A DNA stretch of 64,000 nucleotides from Arthrinium phaeospermum (lineage: Eukaryota; Ascomycota; Sordariomycetes; Amphisphaeriales; Apiosporaceae), in NCBI GenBank assembly GCA_006503535.1, contig QYRS01000002.1, positions 1 to 64,000 of the forward strand. The letters are read 5' to 3'. Below are positions 12,367 to 23,556 of the stretch, piece after piece (the first letter of the stretch is position 1; every line of letters begins with the position of its first letter). A program made the translations under genes and the position numbers. The notes below the pieces were generated by a model, which saw only the letters and a program-made list of their open reading frames with translations, had not been told where the DNA came from and made no database searches.

Positions 12367-15300
12367 GAACGAGAGCTGGGGTGTTACCCTTCGCCCTGTT
12401 GTCTCCGAGTGCTGGCTGTAAGTCTCGTAAGGCTGTCTTTGGGGAAGATATCAGATCAGTCCGCATCGTCAAGATGATTAAAACAGAGGAATCAAGTATG
12501 ACAGCCGAGCCTGGGCAAGAAACTATCTCCTCACGATTATCTGGCGAATAAAGTTGAAATGGCTGGTAGGTAATAGGGAAGCAAGCCGCCTGGTTTAAAG
12601 TCCATCAACTGCGCTTTCTCCTCCCTCCACTTTCTTCCCAAATCAGCCTTCCTTGCAAGAATCAAGAGACCCACGAAGAACAGAACACCACAAGCTTTTA
12701 ACTTCCCAGTAACACCTCAGCTACGATACGTCGACACACGCTTAGTCTTGGACCAAGCCATGTGAAAGACAAGAGCATCGATACCACAGGCGACGGTGGA
12801 AGGGAAAGATTGGGAGCCCGTCTCCTTCCTACTTCAAACTCCTGCCGGCAGCGTACAGCGTAGTTCGCCTTCGAGGCTTCTCCCACCAATGTGTATGCCG
12901 CCATGCAGCAAGTAAAGAACTTGAGATCAGCATCATAACCAAATTGCTTCAGGCACCGAGAGCACTTCGCGGTCTGAAAGACATATACTGGAAAGTGTCA
13001 TCTGTAAAAAACCTAACTACTAAATTGGCCAGGCATATATGATGAATCAACATCTTGTTCAGCTCTAGGGTAGAATCACGGGTTTTGACAAGAGCTGGAT
13101 CAAGCTTGTCGGTGACCAACACTGGCGTGAACACGAAAGCGTGTGGACCTCCGTATCTCGGAGCTGATAAAGTGTCCAGGAAAACGGCTTTCCCAAGACT
13201 GATCCGCGTGATAACAGTCTAGGGCAAGGACTCGAAATTAGAAAGCTCCCAACGTAACAGCACAGAACATCCGGATCCCCTTGATGTGACCGAATGCTCG
13301 CTTCCTTCGCAGCACCCCATGACGCTTCGCAACGAAGAACTGCTGAAATACACATGTAAAGGGGTTCTTCTCATCTCTGGGAGAGTGTTGACACGCGGCG
13401 GTGATGACCTGGCCGTTTGGCCATGTTGGAGTGCAGTACATCAACTCTGCTATGTGCATCGCTAACGTGACCCTAGGTGCCAACTCAAGGTTCAAATGAA
13501 GACGACTGTCATCAGATGCAAAAAGAAAACCATCGTGTGATAGCAGCTTGGACATGCCATCATCTGATCTATTTGGACTTTGACGAAAACCTGCTCGCTA
13601 TTGTGACAGCTGTTTGTCCAGGACGCCCGGAGTTGACTGAAACGATTCAGATACCAGCAGTTAAGATCCCATCCTATTTATCCAATAGTCATCCAACCGA
13701 ATTGTTCGCCTAGATGCGCGACGTAAGCAGGGGAACCTTGTCTAGGGTTTTAAACCGCCTGCGGCCCGATTGGCAGGTGCACATCGTGAGTGTGTTAACG
13801 AACCCGAGAACCCAATCACGCGCTGGTTGAGCCCTGCGGGTCTCCGGCCCATGGCAGCATGGCGAAAATCACAATTATAGAAAGTGGCGCCGCGACAAAA
13901 GACTTGGCTCGAGAAGTAGACCAGACGAGATGTCTCTTTTAATCTTTCTCGGCTGAAATGCATGGTCGTGTAAGCCTTAGGCGTTGATATATCGTGTCCG
14001 ATAGTGAAGCAACATTTCTTCTCACTCTCCTGAAAACCAGATGACTTGACGTAGTTTCTACTCTAGACGGTGCGGTCTCCTTGGCTGGACTTGTTAGTGA
14101 AAGCAGCTGCGCAGCTACCTGTATGCACCGAGCATGAGTGCGGGATGGTCACCGGGTTCATGTCCGACATGAAGTTGTCCTCGGTTGTGTTTGTGACCTC
14201 ACGTAGCATTGCACCCTCAATTCGCCGGGCTGTTTCGACGGGTCAAGAGCCAGGTCTGTTTCGATCGGCCTCTCAACAAAGAACTCCAGTATTACGTACA
14301 CCCAAGACAGCAACACGATGCTTATGCCAAGGGCGGACCTGGCGGATGACCCACCCGCGCTACCGGCCCGACTAGGTGGAAGGCTCGTCACGTCGACTGG
14401 GGAAGAAGGTGGTGGCCCTCCTATTAGTAGGGGCCATCGTACATCTATTCCTGTCGCTACGGGTTTGAGATTAGTGCAGAAACGAAACGCCGGGGTACTA
14501 GTCGCACCCAATGTGATGCAACATCAACTAGGATACTTGTGATCTCACGCTGTTCTTGAAGAGGTGGCATCGTGAGAACCAAAGCCTACTTTAGTCTCAT
14601 GAAGACGGGAGACGCCGGAGATAGACGGCCCCCAATGTTACGAGCACCATTAGCCTGTATCATACAGTGGAATCTGTTTCGGTGCATGGCAAGTATGGAA
14701 TAGAAACTCAAAGGCATCATAACGGCATTGCATGTGTGGTATCATATAACCGTTTCTGTCAATGTTGGCGTCCGCCTCCTGTCCACGACAACCCAGTCAA
14801 ACTTCGTGATTGGAAAAGCCTGCCGTCCAAGTTACCTAGGAGAATGTGACAAAGCCCATTCTCGGTCTCTCCGGCTATCGTCAAGTGATCTGGCCCAGGC
14901 ACGCGTCGTCCACCACGACCGGCAGTCCGAGATCAACAGCCGAGCAGCAAGGCTCGCAAGCGGGGTGTCTTGGTGGGCCACCGAGGCTTTGGGATTGCTA
15001 GGGGCACTAGGAGCACTGGCACTGGTAGGAGGGCGGCACCCCACCTGGAACGGAGTGCGCTCCGTTGCGGGCGCTACAGTCTAGCCTCGGTAAAAAACAA
15101 ATGCTGATCACGACACCAGACCGAGGATCTTTCGAGGTCCGCACCAGATTGCGCAGCTCACAAGACCGCGTAGAAGGCTTCCGCATATGACTATGACCTG
15201 TCTTTAAGTGTTGAAAGCCCTAGTTCGATCTGGTTGGAAGTCTAGGAACAGTACAACGATCGCACGACGACATGGGAGCGCACCAGAGAACCCCGCATCA

Positions 15301-15848
15301 GTAAACGCGTCGCTAGCTGCACGAATCCATGCCACCATCTTTTCAACAGTTTCACAATCTTCCACTCCCACACTGTTCATGACGACTGCCCAGCGTCGAA
15401 AGCGATGAGCGTCAAATGCATTTGATTGATAGCTGACCCAACGCGACCTGAAAATCTGCAATGTCCGATCTAGATCCCCGATCCGATTGCGGGGTCTGCC
15501 GGCCCCCCACCTGCAATGCACCCTCACGAATCGAGGCCCCTGAAGATGCCTGCGTGCACGGCGGCAAGACAAGGGACCGCCGGCAGCATAAGATTGCGCA
15601 TGGCGCCAAACACGCCCATTCCAAGGGGCTCAATCTTTATCCAGTCGGTCCATACCGGCTGCGACTCGCCAAGAATGACGTGGCTCGACCCGAATTACGC
15701 GGCTCGGCATCTATCGCGACAATGTCGGCTCATTTGAGATGATCGCCAACGAGCGCTCGTTCGAGTGCCAGCGTGATACAAAAGCGTATGGCCGCTCCCG
15801 ATCAGCAGGACAGGAGGTTCTGCCACACCCACACGCACTCTCGTCACC
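12367..15848. other. Gene-free subtelomeric sequence, possible gene remnants
   Basis: No supported gene. On the minus strand 15204-15572 an open frame of 122 codons has a fairly protein-like second half (residues about 45-122, ending at a stop near 15204). It could be the 3' remnant of a lost gene, but I recognise nothing in it. The + frame at 14728-15084 is low-complexity and unconvincing. Confidence 0.45.
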
Positions 15849-16799
15849 ATGTTCAAGTCCGTTCTCACCGTCGCTTCCCTTCTCGCCTGCACGTCCGCAA
15901 GCCCCTTGGCCTTGCGAGACTCGAGCGCAGGAACAGGGCCTTATCCCGCTGTACGATCACCTTCTCGTGTCGCGATTTCGGAGCCACAAACTGACAAGCG
16001 GAGCAGGGGTGGTTCTTCGAGCCTGCGCTGGCCAACTTCACCGTCTACATGCCGACGGAGCCCCCGGCCGACGTGAAGCTGCCGGTGCTCGTGTTTGGCG
16101 AGGGCGGCTGCACCAACAACGGCACCCGGTTCGAGCCGTTCCTGACCGAGATCGCGTCGCACGGCTTCCTGGTCATCGCCAACGGCCCGCCCAACGGCAC
16201 CGGCAAGACCACGGCCCAGTTCCAAAAGGACTCGAGCGCCTGGATCAGTGCCAATGCCGGCAAGCCCGGGCGCTACGCGACCGTCGACGCCTCGCGGATG
16301 GCGGCGGCCGGCCAGAGCTGCGGCGGCCTCGAGACCTACCAGCAGCGCGACAACCCGCTCGTGAGCTACCTCGGCATCTTCAACTCCGGCTTCCTGCCCC
16401 CCAACGACACCACCCTCGAGGGCCAGGTGACCCTAAGACCCCGCCACCATCGCCGAGGTCCACAAGCCCACCTTCTACTTCTTGGGCGGCCCCACCGACA
16501 TTGCCTATGCAAATGTATGTCTAGTCCCATTCCCTCTTCTGTTCGGACCAACTAACGATCCTCAGGGCGAGCGAGACTACCACGCCCTCACCGGCGTGCC
16601 CAAGTGGATCGGCAACTTCAACGTGGGACACTCGGGCACCTACCGGAACCCCAACGGCGGCGAGTTCGGGGTGGCCGCCGTGCAGTGGCTGCAGTGGGTC
16701 CTCCAGAAGAACGAGACGGCCAGCTTGTTCTTCACCGGTGGCGGCGCCCAGGCCGCCAACTGGACCGAGGTGGAGAGCGATGGACTGCAAGGACTGTAG
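15849..16799 (+). CDS. Secreted alpha/beta-hydrolase, frameshifted as given
   Basis: Exons read as 15849-15950, 16007-16514 and 16566-16799. The introns are 56 and 51 bp, with branch points CTGAC and ACTAAC. The product begins with a signal peptide (MFKSVLTVASLLACTSASP). It then carries the alpha/beta-hydrolase core, with a nucleophile elbow GQSCGG (Ser138), a likely Asp in FLGGPTDIAY and a likely His in VGHSGTY. About 280 residues are expected, normal for small secreted fungal hydrolases of unknown substrate. One extra base, probably T at 16434 within GTGACCCTAAG, breaks the frame between GIFNSGF and the Asp region. No intron of suitable length (3n+1) fits there. It is therefore a recent pseudogene or a base error. 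It heads the metabolic block and would act outside the cell. Confidence 0.75.
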
Positions 16800-17033
16800 T
16801 CCTTGAACGCATCAAGGTATTCCTCGGCCATATACTTTGTTACGATGTTGGCCCTCGAGAGTCGCCACCAAGAGGATACCTGGTTTGTCAGGCTTGGGCT
16901 TACCTGGAATTCCCTTTTCCTTTCTTTCATGTGTGTAAATAGTTTCGGTTCGATATATGTTACATGTCCCAGCTACACTGTCCTTGACGCAATATCGATC
17001 TCCATAGCTGGAAAGCTCAAGTTTCTGCATAGG

Positions 17034-18698
17034 CTATCCTCGAGAGTCTTGAGAGGACCCCTGTGCCACCCTTGATCTCGCATTCTTGCTTTCCAAACTC
17101 GTGCTGCCTTCCTCGTCGGTGTACGGCCTGTCCAACACGACTTCTCCCGCTCCGTATCCCACCCGCGGGAACTCGGGAAACTTCCTCACGAACCAGAAGC
17201 GGATGCCCAAAATGATGAGAATGGCAGACGCCGAGAACGCCACCGCCAGGGGGAACCCAATCGGGTACTGCGGGCTGTCCGTCACCTTCCACACGCCGAG
17301 TGGAATCGTGGCGTGCCCGACATATACGACGGTGACGGTCAACCCCACGATGATGGACCGGGCCTCGGGCTCCGCGCGCAGGAGCTCGGCGAGCCAGGCG
17401 ATCACGGCAGGCCCGCCGGCACTGGTGGCGTAGGTCAAGAAGTAGGCGAACATGATGACGGCATGACTCGAAGGCCAGGCGGCAAGGATGGCGCAAGCGA
17501 TAATGTGCACGAGGTTTGATCCAATACAAATTTGCCATCGCCAGCCCTTGTAGTCGCCGAGGGCGTTGATGCCGACGTTGGTGATGATCTGTAGCGCGTA
17601 CCCGCCTAGCGGGATCAGGTTCACCTGGTACGTCGAGTACAGGGGCCGGCCCGTCGAGGGGTCCGTCAAGCCCTTCAGGTACAGCAGGATGTACGAGTTG
17701 GCTCGCCCTGCCCAAGCGTTCTGAGCGAAGACGGCCAGGAACATCCAGGTCAGCGGGTGCCGCAGCAGTAGCACCAGCTTGGTTCTCAGGACCCGCCAGG
17801 GGATGAGACGCGCCGGCTGGATGTCGTGGCGCTCCATGCGTTCGCGGGCGATGCGTTTGTCCGTGGCGGTCAGCCAGACAGCGCGGGTGTTGGCGGGAGA
17901 GTCGGGCACGATCAAGAGACCCAAAAGGCCCAGCAGCACCGTGATGGCGCCCGAGATAATGAAGAGCCATTGCCAGCCCGCGAGACCGTGCACGCCGTTC
18001 ATGTGGACATAGAGTTGAGCCTAGGAGAAGTCAGCAGCGTACCATTTCGCCCTCTGGAGGAGCAAGCTTACCTGCACTACACCCAGAAACATGGCGCCCG
18101 CTACATCCGACACTTGGAAGATGGCCAGCCGCAAGGCGAGCTCCGCCGGCGTGTACCAGGTCAGGATGAGCGACGTGATGCCCGGCCAAGACGTGGCGGA
18201 CATCATGCCCAGGAAGAAGCGCAAGACATAGACCGTCTGCGCGGTCTTGGCCTTGTATGTGCTGTAATCGGTCAGTACCACACATCTCATTACACCCAGC
18301 AGCCTCACTCACAACATGGTCAGGAGCCCCCAGGTGATCTCGGCAAAGGGTAGCCACAGCGAGGGCCGCAGCTTGGTCTGCAGCATCTGCGACGGCACGA
18401 TGAAGATGGCGTAGGCGATGCTGAAGTAGGTCTGGAACCAGTTGAGCTCGTTGCCCAGGAGCCGCAGGTCCTCGCGCATGCCCGACACGTAGGCCTGTGT
18501 CGTCGCGCTCTGGTCCATTTCCTTCATGATGCCGGCAATGAACATCCAAAGCAACAAAAGCAAGTCCAGCTTGGCGCGGAGGATGTTCTCGGGGTTGCGG
18601 AAGTAGGGGACCAGACGGGCCAGGCCTCGGTGCTGGTGCTGCTGTGTGGACATGTCAGCGGCGGGCGGCATTGCAGGCGATGATTTGGTTTCGTCCAT
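17034..18698 (-). CDS. MFS transporter, ACS family (Liz1/Fen2-like)
   Basis: Three exons on the minus strand, 18698-18313, 18261-18072 and 18020-17034, give 520 residues. The introns are 51 bp each, the second with a clear CTGAC branch point. The N-terminal half has the signature region of the anion:cation symporter family of the major facilitator superfamily, including AYVSGMREDL, GNELNWFQTYFS and RPSLWLP. This matches best the pantothenate (Liz1/Fen2) and vitamin-type permeases. About twelve membrane segments are visible. It probably sits in the plasma membrane and takes up an organic acid or vitamin-like anion; the substrate cannot be read from sequence. It is transcribed in the same direction as the downstream-numbered P450 (gap 331 bp) and converges on the hydrolase. 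The first ATG at 18698 precedes a short polar cytosolic tail, as in relatives. Confidence 0.88.
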
Positions 18699-19029
18699 GG
18701 CTTCACGTCAAGGTCCCGGCTTGGTTGAAGATGAAGTTGGACATGCGTCGCGATCCCAAATGCAATTCATGATATAACTTGGCATCTTGCATTATCTTGA
18801 TTCGGTCGGACATGACCCCGACGTTTATTGCCTTTTTCAATGCCAAAACCCGCTATCTGGATGAGTCCAACTGCGCATTTGATTGGAGGCAATTGCGTGC
18901 TGGGATGACGTGATTCTTGGCACGGATGTTGGAAGACCTGCATATCACTGTTCTACAAATCAAGAGATACAGCATTGCGATCAAAACATGGATCTCCGAA
19001 AGTCCCTGTCCCTTGCCTGCCAATGAGCC
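18699..19029. other. Intergenic promoter region of the Liz1-like transporter
   Basis: About 330 bp between the transporter start and the P450 stop. I see no gene and no clear regulatory element. Confidence 0.5.
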
Positions 19030-20709
19030 CTAATCCAACGTGACGCGCAGCCCCTTGGACTCCCGGCTGGCCAGCGCGTTAAAGGCATCCTCGGCCAGCA
19101 TTAGATCCCGCTCAAAGTCCACATCACGCAACTGCAGTCGAGATCCCAGCCGCCGCACGACGACCGCGATAGTGACGTACAACTCAGTCCAGGCCATGTT
19201 CATGCCGGCGCACATGCGGCTGCCCCCTCCGAAAATGACCAGGTTGTCGCGGCATTTGCGAGCCGCTGGACTGTCGAAAGGGATCCAGCGCTCCGGTACA
19301 AAGGACTCCGGATCCGGATAGACTTCTGGGTCCTCGAGGAAATCCATCAGGGTCATGCCGATGGGCACTCCACGCGGGATCACCGCATCGCCGTATCGAT
19401 ACGACGCGTCGGGGGAGATGCGCATGAAGCGATGGGGCACGCCTTTGCTGAGGCGCAGTCCTTCATGCACGACCGCCGCCAAGTATGACAGCTTCTCGAG
19501 GGCCGCGCATGAGAGGCCGGCGGACTCGTTGGGCATGGCGGCCTCGAGCTCGTCCGAAAGGCGCCGCATGCAGTCCGGATGGCGGAGCAGAAAGTAGATG
19601 GTGTGCTCCATGGCTCTGGCAGTCGTCATGGTCCCGGCGCCCGTCAGCGCATGAGCCTCGTCGACGAGTCGCAGCTCGGACTTCTCCTGGGCCGGCACAT
19701 CGGCCTGGAGGATACCGTCGAATATGGTGGGATGCTCCGGCTGGGGTGCCCCTTTGGTCCCGCTGCTGTCATATCTCCGCATCACCTCGTCCACTTTTGC
19801 CAACAGCTCCTTTTGCCGCCGACTCGATGCCTGCATCGCTGCCGACGTGGAGCCTGTGGCTAAGCTCGGAAACAGAGCAAGGGGAGTTTGGATCCAAGGG
19901 AAGTGTCGCATCAGATTACCACCTCGACTTGACGCCACCAGGCTCTCGTACCAGTCCTTGGCAAACTCGTCATCCTCGAGGGTGTTGTAAGAGACCCCAA
20001 AACAGAGATGTGTCACGATGTCGAGTGTCAGTGCCGCAAAGGCATGAGTCAACGATACCACTCGCCCGTGAGAGGCCAGCTGCTCAAGGCGGTGACACAG
20101 GCGGTCGACTTTGCCGGCAATCAGAGGCTCCAGCGCACGAATCGAGGCTTTTGAGAAAAAGGGGTTGAGCTGGCTCCGGCGCTGCTTGTGGACGTCGTGC
20201 TCCCGTGTCTTGAAAGCCGAGTTTCGTGTCCACCTTAGGAATGGTTAACTTGATTAGCTAGGACGATCCCAGACTGCTGGAACAAAAAGACTCACGACTG
20301 CCTAATCAGCCACTTCGACTTGTCAGATTTTCTCTTGAAGGAGTTTGTGTATAGCACAGGAAAGAAGTCGGGATCGTCGCAGTGCACCTCGTAGGGGTTG
20401 ATCCGGACGAATGGCCCTGCAGCCCGCTATCAGCGAGTGGCTCTGGTGTTCAGAAACTATGAGTTACAAACCATATTGCCTATGCAGCTCGCGGATCTTC
20501 CACGTGTATCGACCTCCTTTCCAGACATCGTAGTAGAACTCGTACCAATACGTCAGTGACGCCAGTCTGGGCCCGGGAAACACCGAAGCTGGACTCAAGT
20601 ACAAGCGGTAGATCGAGAGACCCGCGATGTACAGGACGAAGAGCAGTGAGAAAAGGACGATGGTTTCCCCTTGTTGGAGTTTCGAGAAACCGGGAGCAAA
20701 GTGATCCAT
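19030..20709 (-). CDS. Cytochrome P450 monooxygenase
   Basis: Exons 20709-20472, 20416-20296 and 20233-19030 encode 520 residues. The introns are 55 and 62 bp. The N-terminus has a single membrane anchor (ETIVLFSLLFVLYIAGLSIY) followed by a proline-rich hinge (SPASVFPGPR). The diagnostic motifs are all intact: I-helix GAGTMTT (residues 318-324), K-helix EGLR (377-380), PERW (433-436) and the haem loop FGGGSRMCAG (454-463) with Cys461 as haem ligand. General layout resembles fungal CYP65 or trichodiene-oxygenase-like enzymes, which hydroxylate terpenoid or aromatic intermediates; that placement is tentative. It would act at the ER with a cytochrome P450 reductase. Its start is 645 bp from the divergent Dal5-like transporter. 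Confidence 0.93.
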
Positions 20710-21353
20710 GTTGAAGGCTTAACAATCATCAAAAGGAATCATTCATTGCAACCGGCGAAATTACAAACAGTCGTGACTATCTATGGCTGCCCAGTCGCTA
20801 AAATATGCCGAAGTATGCTGTCGCAAACGCGGGGTAGGGAGAAGATAAGACCCTGCAGGCTGTTACTCAGCCCGTGTCTGCTGACGGCGAGAGGGTGTCA
20901 CCATGTAACCCGAGATGCAGCTATTCGTTGATGCGTGCAGATGGAAGACAACAGGAGCCAATCCATTTGTTTGGTCCGATAGCGCATGCCTGTATGTAGC
21001 TGACATGTCGAGTTGTTTTTCAAGTTCTATGTAACCCCTTGATGCAGTAGCGCTGGGCTTGGTATATTTGCTCCCAAGAAGGGTCGACAGGCCGTTGATC
21101 CGATTGGGTATCTTATTATTTAATAAACTAAATGGTAAGTTCTAGTTCGAGCAGCACTATTGTATCAAAGAGTTAGCCAGTCTTACGAGTTTCCCGCTTG
21201 GCTCTACCAAGCTGACATCAGATACAAGCAAGACTTTGCAGGTTCGCCTTTCTCTTTGAACGTCCACTGCCGTCTCTCAGCACAGCTCTGACTTCTTATT
21301 TGGTTTGTTCTGCCACTCTCCAATCTATCCCACTACGGTCCCCTCACGGAATC
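20710..21353. other. Divergent promoter region, P450 / Dal5-like transporter
   Basis: This 644-bp stretch separates two divergently transcribed genes and contains no gene. An AT-rich segment (TATTATTTAATAAAC near 21110) lies about 230 bp before the transporter ATG. Shared control of the two genes is plausible but I see no specific operator. Confidence 0.5.
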
Positions 21354-23335
21354 ATGAGTGACGAACTTACCAAAACAACCGAGTCCACTGTAAAGGTGGT
21401 TCAATATGACCAGGTATCTCAAACAGAAGCTGAACAGCTGGCTCTGGTGGCTGATGCAAATCAGGGTGTCGATGAGGCAGTGGACCTCGTCCTCGGGCAT
21501 GACGAAACCGAGCAACTGGACCCGGCGGAGGCGAGGCGACTGCGCAACAAGATTGACAAAGTTATATTGCCTCTCGTGTTTGCAATTTACATACGTGAGG
21601 GCTTCTCCCATCCGGAGAAGTGGATTTCCTGTGCTAAACATTCTTACAGTTCAGTACATGGATAAGTGAGAAATACAGGCATGGGAAGATGGTTGGCAAC
21701 ACACTGACTGGTTGGGTGCCAGAAACACCGTGGGATCCTCGGCCGTGCTCGGAATCATTGAAGACAACCACCTGTCTGCTGATCAGTTCAACACGCTGGG
21801 ATCAGCTTTCTACATGGGTAGTTTGGTTACTTGTCCGTCCCTCCCGTCATTGCTGATCTCGAATCTAGGGTACCTGGTGTTTGCCTATCCGCACTCTTGG
21901 GCGCTGCAGCGATTCCCTGTCGCAAAATACCTAGCTGCCAACATCTTTCTGTGGTCGGTTCTTCTGGGCCTCCAATGTCTATGCACCAGCTTTGGCGGTC
22001 TATTTGTGCTTCGTTTCCTGCTTGGCGGCTCCGAGGGCTGCGTGACCAACGCCTTGATGCTGGTCATGTCCATGTTCTACAACCGTACCGAGTCCGGCCA
22101 GCGCATTGGCTGGACGTTTCAGAGCAACGGCCTCTCGCAGATCGTCTCGGGCTTCCTGGCGTTTGGCGTGGCACACTCTAGCCCCTCGAAGAAGCCTGCC
22201 CCCTGGCAGCTGCTACTTATCATCTACGTAGGCCTCACGCTGGTAATCTCGGCGTGTTTCTTGGTCTTCTTCCCCGACAGTCCCGCCAAGGCCAGGTTCC
22301 TGTCGGACAAAGAAAAGTACACGGCCGTCAGGCGGATCGAGTCCAACCAAAGCGGCACCGAGACAAAAGTCTGGAAACCCGAACAGGCGAAAGAGGCCAT
22401 CAAGGACCCCAAGACGTGGCTATTCTTTTTCTTTGCTGCTATCTCGTATGTCCATTCTCATCTGCCTCACTTGCGCGTCGGCTGACCGAACAAGGAACCT
22501 TCAAAATGGGTTCGGTACACAGTATGGCCTGATCATCCAGTCGTTTGGCTTCAACACTGTGCAGACCACCGCTCTCAACATCCCGGCAGGGGCTGCCATG
22601 ATCATCTCCATCACCCTGTCCACCATGATGCTACGGCGATTCCCGGTGAGTCGCATGTCTGACATGTTTCCCGTCCTGCACCTCTGACGTGTCTGTTGCC
22701 CAAAGAACTCCCGGTGCTACATCGCTGCGCTCTTCTTCGCGCCCTCTGTTCTGGCTGTGATACTGCTCATGACGCTGCCTTGGGGAAGCCGGGTAGGCCT
22801 GCTTTGCGCTTACTATGTGCTGAACTTTGGCGGCGCCCCTTCATGGGCCATGTTTGTATCGTGGGTGGCGGTAACCACTTCAGGTCATACGAAGGTGAGG
22901 AAACTACCGTTCGACGAAATGAACAGCTCTGACAAAACGAACCCAAGAAACTCGCGGTCAATGCCATATTCCTGGTGGGATATGCCCTAGGACAGACACT
23001 CTGCACCCAGTTCTGGCGAGCGCAGTACAAGCCCAGAAACTACGTGCCGTACTCCATCTTTCTAGTAGGTTTCGTTCTACTTGATGTTATCTGCGCCATA
23101 CTCACCCCATTGTCAGGCCTCGTACGCTGGGGACTACATAATCCTTTTTCTTCTTCGGTATCTGTTGAACAAAGAAAACAAAAGACGAGACGCATTACTA
23201 GAAACCACGGCCCACGAGGAATACGGCTACGTTGCGAGGGTCGACTCGGCCGGGCATGTCACTCATCAAAAGGTGGCCAAGGCGATGCTGGACATGACAG
23301 ATGGGCAGAACTTGGCGTTCCGGTACGCCCTGTAG
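21354..23335 (+). CDS. MFS transporter, ACS family (Dal5/allantoate permease-like)
   Basis: Eight exons: 21354-21594, 21650-21665, 21723-21817, 21869-22445, 22495-22645, 22706-22894, 22948-23064 and 23117-23335, giving 534 residues. All introns are 49-60 bp, and most have CTRAC-type branch points. Exon 2 is only 16 bases. Exon joining restores the hallmark LQYMDK at the end of the first membrane segment, then SNLQNGFGTQYGLIIQSFGF and the closing NKENKRRD tail typical of the Dal5 group. The group imports allantoate, nicotinate, small peptides and related anions; the substrate here is unknown. I chose the ATG at 21354 because the frame upstream has no other ATG. Two AATAAA-type sites follow at 23427-23440. 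It is the second ACS-family carrier flanking the P450. Confidence 0.92.
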
Positions 23336-23426
23336 TTTCTTGTCTAGGCGGTGCAAGAAGATCATAGTAAGAATGGACGGGAATGCCTTTGTTGAGCGAT
23401 GGACTTTGACCGCAAACGTGATACTT

Positions 23427-23440
23427 AATAAAGAAATAAA
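23427..23440 (+). terminator. Candidate polyadenylation signals
   Basis: Two AATAAA hexamers, 23427-23432 and 23435-23440, lie about 92 bp after the Dal5-like stop codon. They also lie just before the next gene (ATG 23557), so they probably end the transporter transcript. Confidence 0.4.
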
Positions 23441-23556
23441 AGCATAAGGAAGCAACAACGATCACATGCCTAGTTAAGAACACAGCTACCATAAAACTCG
23501 GAGATTGAGAATTTCAAGAAGTAACGTAGCCTCCACATATAAACTAATTAGAAACG

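Noticed and set aside
124..15700. Telomere-linked helicase or intact transposon in the subtelomere
   Set aside because: Many fungal ends carry these, so I looked for helicase motifs, reverse transcriptase or DDE transposase frames and found none. There are also no AT-rich blocks typical of RIP-mutated elements.
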